A stretch of DNA of 10,403 nucleotides, from positions 1 through 10,403 of the forward strand of contig JAJSPD010000279.1 of assembly GCA_021307315.1 (NCBI GenBank). Reading direction: 5' to 3'. The notes under the pieces were generated by a model. The model saw only the letters and a program-made list of their open reading frames with translations, did not search any database and was not told the DNA's origin. The stretch is from Bisporella sp. PMI_857 (lineage: Eukaryota; Ascomycota; Leotiomycetes; Helotiales; Helotiaceae). The position numbers and the translations under genes are program-made. This document shows positions 7,271-10,403 of this stretch, piece after piece. Position 1 is the stretch's first letter, and the number at the start of each line of letters is the position of its first letter.

Positions 7271-8119
7271 ATGTCTACCACGAAGCAAGAGTACTCACGA
7301 CTTGGGAATGAAGACTTAGAAGAGGAAATAGGCGATTCCATTCTAAGACGGAATCGATTTTCTCCGCTCAGAGTCCTTTTGTATGTAGGAGGTGTTCTTT
7401 TTCTGATTTTAGTAAGCACTTCTGCCCTGGCATTTCTTCCTCCAAGAAAAGCTTTGCGCAATGGGCGCTGGGATCCTCAGATTCTGATTCCGAGCAGTAA
7501 GTAATGCCCTCCAACTAATTCTTAGGCGATGATATTAAGCAAAACATTCTAGTTCCGTCATCTACCGTCGCATTTCATATGTCGGACAAATGGGTACGCT
7601 ATGATGACGAAGGCAACGAAGCTTGGGATCATCTGATACCAGGTATTTTCACCTAGCGGCTGCTACTTTCTTCATGGTTCAAATTTGTTTACGCTATATC
7701 TAGTCAAATCCGGTCTCATTGCAGTGGAAGGACCAAGTCACTACGATCTGCAAACAGGTCATATAGATCCCGCTACTGACGGGAGCGAGGCCTGGTTTGG
7801 CCTTTCGGTTTTTCATCAATTACATTGTCTACGCGCCCTCCGCGACTTGGTTCGTGAGCAAAAAATAGGCGTACCATCAAGACATTGGGGTGGACCAGAT
7901 CATCTCGAGCACTGTTTGAATATGATTAGGCAGGGCATTATGTGCTCTGCTGATACCACTCTAGAGTGGCCACTCTATGTAAAGGAAGGGTTTGGAAGCG
8001 ATGGCCCCATCACAGGTGAGGGGATTACACATGAGTGCAAGAATTGGGACTCTGTGATAAATTTTGCGGTGACAAATGGGGAGCCTCTTAATAGTACAGT
8101 GAAGAGAATCCCGCTTTAA
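7271..8119 (+). CDS. UstYa family (DUF3328) oxidase, 243 aa, three exons
   Basis: Likely member of the copper-dependent UstYa family, which catalyses oxidative cyclisation or related steps on peptides in fungal RiPP pathways (ustiloxin, phomopsin, asperipin) and some NRPS pathways. Proposed join: 7271-7496, 7553-7642, 7704-8119, giving 732 nt with stop and 243 aa. Layout: charged cytosolic tail, membrane helix (about 35-55), WVRYDDEGNEAWDHLIP (89-105), a V-G-rich strand, FHQLHC (H143-x-x-H-C147), DHLEHC (H172-x-x-H-C176), CSAD (186-189), and C-terminal THECKNWDSVINFAV (214-228). Both HxxHC motifs, the AD after the second and the late H-x-C are family hallmarks, so it appears catalytically complete. 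The ATG (AAAATG context) is followed directly by the tail and helix. AATAAA lies at 8168-8173, about 50 nt past the stop. It is divergent from the 291-aa UstYa-like gene and has no RIP damage. Confidence 0.9.
7497..7552 (+). other. Intron 1 of the 243-aa UstYa gene (56 nt)
   Basis: The donor is GTAAGT and the acceptor TCTAG, with CTAAT (7515-7519) as a possible branch site. Without splicing the frame stops at the TAA seen just after AGC AGT AAG. Splicing joins the helix exon to the IPSSTVAF segment in frame. A nearer CTTAG at 7521-7525 would give only 29 nt, too short for a fungal intron. Confidence 0.75.
7643..7703 (+). other. Intron 2 of the 243-aa UstYa gene (61 nt)
   Basis: The donor is GTATTT after ATACCAG, and the acceptor ATCTAG. 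Reading through meets TAG within five codons. Splicing gives DHLIP-VKSGLIAVEG, which fits the usual W-x-x-L-x-P then G-x-(V/I) pattern of the family. An alternative acceptor CAG at 7721-7723 would remove the conserved SGLI segment. Confidence 0.75.
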
Positions 8120-8735
8120 CAAAGTTATATTTCTAGCTTATTCGATTATAAATGGTGGTAGAATGGAAATAAACTTTCAAAAAACCTAACCGTGCTAACC
8201 GTGCTCTAATAATTGAATATTGGTATTAAACACGCCTAGTATTAACCGTGTAAATATATATTTCTTTTGATTTTATTTGTATCACGGAAAGTACTCAGTA
8301 CTGCAGTGAACAGCTAATTGATGGTTGACAATCCCAAGTAGCGAAGTGATATTATTGTATGTATACGCTTAAAAAACAAATTGTTTACAGTCGAGCTGTT
8401 CTCATAAATACCAACTCCTTACTTAGCTTTCTTTAGCGTGCTCGTGTATCCAGCCAATAACCTTTAATGCGAGTCTATTCTGTAACAATTTGCTAACAAA
8501 CTAATTAACTCGCGTATTTTAATTTATTTGATTAATTAGCTAATTCCGCTATTTTTAAATCTTAAAAAATTATTTAATATTTTTTTACATTTAAAAAGTA
8601 AAGCGTTTGCTTAATATTATAGTATTAGACGCTACCGAATAGTAGCTCTATTTTCTTATACGGCAAATATCTCAAATACCTACCTCTTATGTGAGGGCAT
8701 AATTTCGACGAAATTGTGAAATTCGTGGGGCGTGA
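8120..8735. other. AT-rich spacer with no recognisable gene
   Basis: No long open frame is visible on either strand. It includes the poly(A) signal of the UstYa gene, a 9-bp tandem duplication CTAACCGTG (8186-8203) with a further TTAACCGTG at 8242-8250, and a very AT-rich core (about 8500-8610). The composition rises abruptly after about 8690. It may be degraded repeat DNA, but I see no transposase motif. Confidence 0.5.
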
Positions 8736-8797
8736 TTGGTCCGGGCGCTGCTGAGTCAGCAGGTTTCTGGCGAAATTGTGATCGGTAAAAATGTGAT
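8701..8797 (+). promoter_or_regulatory. Upstream region of the OrsD-like gene with palindromes and repeats
   Basis: Within about 100 bp, 65-160 bp before the start codon, are an inverted repeat AATTTCG-A-CGAAATT (8701-8715) and an 11-bp direct repeat CGAAATTGTGA (8709-8719 and 8771-8781, 62 bp apart). There is also a 15-bp palindrome CTGCTGAGTCAGCAG (8748-8762) containing TGAGTCA, the classic Gcn4/CPC1/AP-1 bZIP site, and further TGTGAT words. This is a plausible promoter; it could also be the end of an element carrying the downstream gene. Confidence 0.45.
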
Positions 8798-8861
8798 TTC
8801 TATTAAGCCTACCATTTCTTTGTTTCCTCTGAATAGACGTCGTCTACCTGAGAATCTCGTT

Positions 8862-10403
8862 ATGTTTTCGTATGATCCTATTCACAGGGTAGTAGTCTGC
8901 CACCTCTGCAGGTCTTGTGTCGTTCCAGGCCTCCGCAGTCAAGAACGACACCTCCGAGCAAAGCCACACCGACTTACTGGTGACACGCTCAAAACAACAG
9001 CCCAACTACTTAATAGCTATGACTTACGGACTGTAGAGGAGCTGCGGGAGCACAAGCCTGGAGCTAGGGCCGAGTGTAGGCCAATTGAACACCTAGCAAG
9101 CTACGATGGCTTCTACTGCCAACAGCCGGAGTGTGATTTCTCCACGCGCCACCGCCTCAGGATAAGGGAGCATATGTCTGCCGTTCATGAGATCAAGGCA
9201 AAAGAGCATGAGAAGAGCCCGTTGTGGAAAGAGTGCAAGCTGCAGACGTACTTTACTGCCAAGGGCTGCATTGATTATTTTGTAGTAGTAGATGAGGAGA
9301 ACGGCGGAGTTAGGGGAACAGCTCGGGGCTCTATGTCATTAACAGAGCCCGAGAAGGAATTGTTTGAGAAGTTAGAGAGGGATTACAAGGATGTGAAATG
9401 TGATCTTGAGGAGCAAGCAACTGTAGTCCAGGATATTGGAGATTCAAGGTCGGAAAGGGTACCGTGGCTGCATGACGTGACGGGATTTCCATATCACAAC
9501 ACTATGCTGAAGGACGAGGAGATCTGGAGCTCGTACAAGCTGCCACCGAAGAAAGAGCTTGATGCGGGTAGTGAGAATGCTGCGGATCCTGATCTCGTCC
9601 GAATTCTAGTTGCAGCCGAGGCCGTCTTAAGAGACGCATACCGGTTATGCAGCGACACCTCGCCAGACCGGAAAATGACACAGCAGCGGGCCAATATCCT
9701 GAACGAATTCTATGCCGGGGCGTCAGGCAAAGCAGATGGATTCCGGTATTTCAAGAATGCGTCGACCCTGGTCACCTACTTCACCACCATGAAGCAGCTG
9801 TTGGTGTACTACTACCGGGTGGTCTATAACGAGGATGGCCACTTTACCCGGGCTAAGCCAGACCAAGTGCTCCCCAAGGATGTCATCCAGCCAACTGCTC
9901 CACAGATCCAAGCCATGGATGAGATTATGGAGGCTTTGGCTCTGGAGGATGAAGAAGAGGCGGAGCTGGCTCTCAAGCATGCCATCCGGCGACTGTACTT
10001 GGCCTTGATTTGCCATATTGTTGGCAGCGTGCCGTTTAAATCGCCCGTCTTGAGCTTCTGTGCTATGCTCAGCCGGAAAGTCCGTGGGAAAGGCCGGGGG
10101 CTATGGGAGGAGCCGGGGAATTTCAATAGCCATTTGTCAGCTCTCACGTGGACTGCTCAGCTTGTGCTTTTTGACTATGCTTGTTTTCAAGAGCAAGACG
10201 ACGAAGACCAAATCCCTGTCTTTCTCGCCAAGGTCTGTAAGAAGTTCTTCCAGCAACTAGCTGAGACGCCGTTTGGCCATATTCTGCAGTGGAGGCTGTA
10301 CTTGTTCAAGGTTGGAAAGGCTGCAATTGCAAAACACCAGGCCCGGTGGTTGCTGGACGGGCAGACGGTGGAATATCGCGGGGTGGAATTGCAGATGTCG
10401 CAG
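8862..10403 (+). CDS. OrsD-like (DUF3505) double zinc-finger protein, N-terminal 514 codons, open at window end
   Basis: Uninterrupted frame of 514 codons running off the window. The frame is open from 8736 after an in-frame TGA, and the first ATG is at 8862, with the first finger right after it. Finger 1: C13-x2-C16-x13-H30-x5-H36. Finger 2: C86-x4-C91-x12-H104-x4-H109, preceded by PIEHLASYDGFYC. This two-finger layout matches the OrsD/DUF3505 domain, named after an orsellinic-acid cluster protein. The remainder is helical, with EDEEEAELALKHAIRRLYLA, then PFKSPVLSFCAML and NFNSHLSALTWTAQLVLFDYACF, which I recall as typical of large fungal proteins that continue into a RecQ-like helicase, some of them telomere-linked. 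That C-terminus is outside the window, so it is inference. Base composition is much more GC-rich than the left half and shows no RIP damage. The role is unknown; DNA binding is likely. Confidence 0.8.
   Translation, partial: MFSYDPIHRVVVCHLCRSCVVPGLRSQERHLRAKPHRLTGDTLKTTAQLLNSYDLRTVEELREHKPGARAECRPIEHLASYDGFYCQQPECDFSTRHRLRIREHMSAVHEIKAKEHEKSPLWKECKLQTYFTAKGCIDYFVVVDEENGGVRGTARGSMSLTEPEKELFEKLERDYKDVKCDLEEQATVVQDIGDSRSERVPWLHDVTGFPYHNTMLKDEEIWSSYKLPPKKELDAGSENAADPDLVRILVAAEAVLRDAYRLCSDTSPDRKMTQQRANILNEFYAGASGKADGFRYFKNASTLVTYFTTMKQLLVYYYRVVYNEDGHFTRAKPDQVLPKDVIQPTAPQIQAMDEIMEALALEDEEEAELALKHAIRRLYLALICHIVGSVPFKSPVLSFCAMLSRKVRGKGRGLWEEPGNFNSHLSALTWTAQLVLFDYACFQEQDDEDQIPVFLAKVCKKFFQQLAETPFGHILQWRLYLFKVGKAAIAKHQARWLLDGQTVEYRGVELQMSQ

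Noticed and set aside
7222..7461. 79-codon minus-strand frame over UstYa exon 1
   Set aside because: Antisense to a well-supported exon, with no recognisable motif.
5810..8119. Complete RiPP gene cluster
   Set aside because: Only the two UstYa-like genes are visible. No precursor peptide with repeated Kex2-bounded cores and no other tailoring enzyme is in the window.
9494..10147. Several minus-strand frames of 66-107 codons opposite the OrsD-like gene
   Set aside because: Antisense shadows of a GC-rich coding frame; Ser- and Leu-rich translations with no family match.

Overview
The window looks like nuclear DNA of a filamentous ascomycete (Pezizomycotina). The evidence is two UstYa-type (DUF3328) genes, one of them with two short GT-AG introns, an OrsD-type zinc-finger gene, and two transposon relics whose coding strands carry G-to-A/C-to-T damage of the kind left by repeat-induced point mutation (RIP). 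The species cannot be told from this sequence.

Layout. (1) 1-5640 is AT-rich, TpA-rich transposon graveyard. A hAT transposase relic lies on the minus strand at 110-2175, with a BED-like finger, the hAT catalytic-domain block and the C-terminal dimerisation domain all recognisable. Behind its 5' end are an unexplained plus-strand reading frame (2222-2850), a degenerate tandem-repeat field (about 3000-3430) and a cluster of TACGG/CCGTA palindromes (3690-3840) that is echoed at the window start. A Fot1/pogo-type transposase relic, also on the minus strand, follows at 3845-5361. Its CENP-B-like helix-turn-helix and two of three catalytic aspartates can be read, but it has stops, a lost catalytic Asp and three frameshifts, each in a T10-T11 run. 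Short ATGCTTAT repeats lie behind its 5' end. (2) 5810-8119 is a gene island of normal composition: two divergently transcribed single-pass membrane proteins with paired HxxHC motifs, sharing a 585-bp intergenic region. (3) 8120-8735 is AT-rich and without a recognisable gene. (4) From about 8690 the composition changes sharply, and an uninterrupted frame (8862 to the window end, 514 codons, open at its 3' end) encodes an OrsD-like protein with two zinc fingers. Its family is often the N-terminal part of large fungal helicase-like proteins.

How they may work together. UstYa-family proteins are copper-dependent oxidases that cyclise or halogenate peptides in fungal RiPP and some NRPS pathways, and several usually act in one cluster. 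Two of them head-to-head suggests co-regulated tailoring enzymes, but no precursor peptide, P450, UstO/tyrosinase or NRPS is visible here. The pair could be a cluster edge, a remnant, or an orphan locus bordered by mobile DNA.
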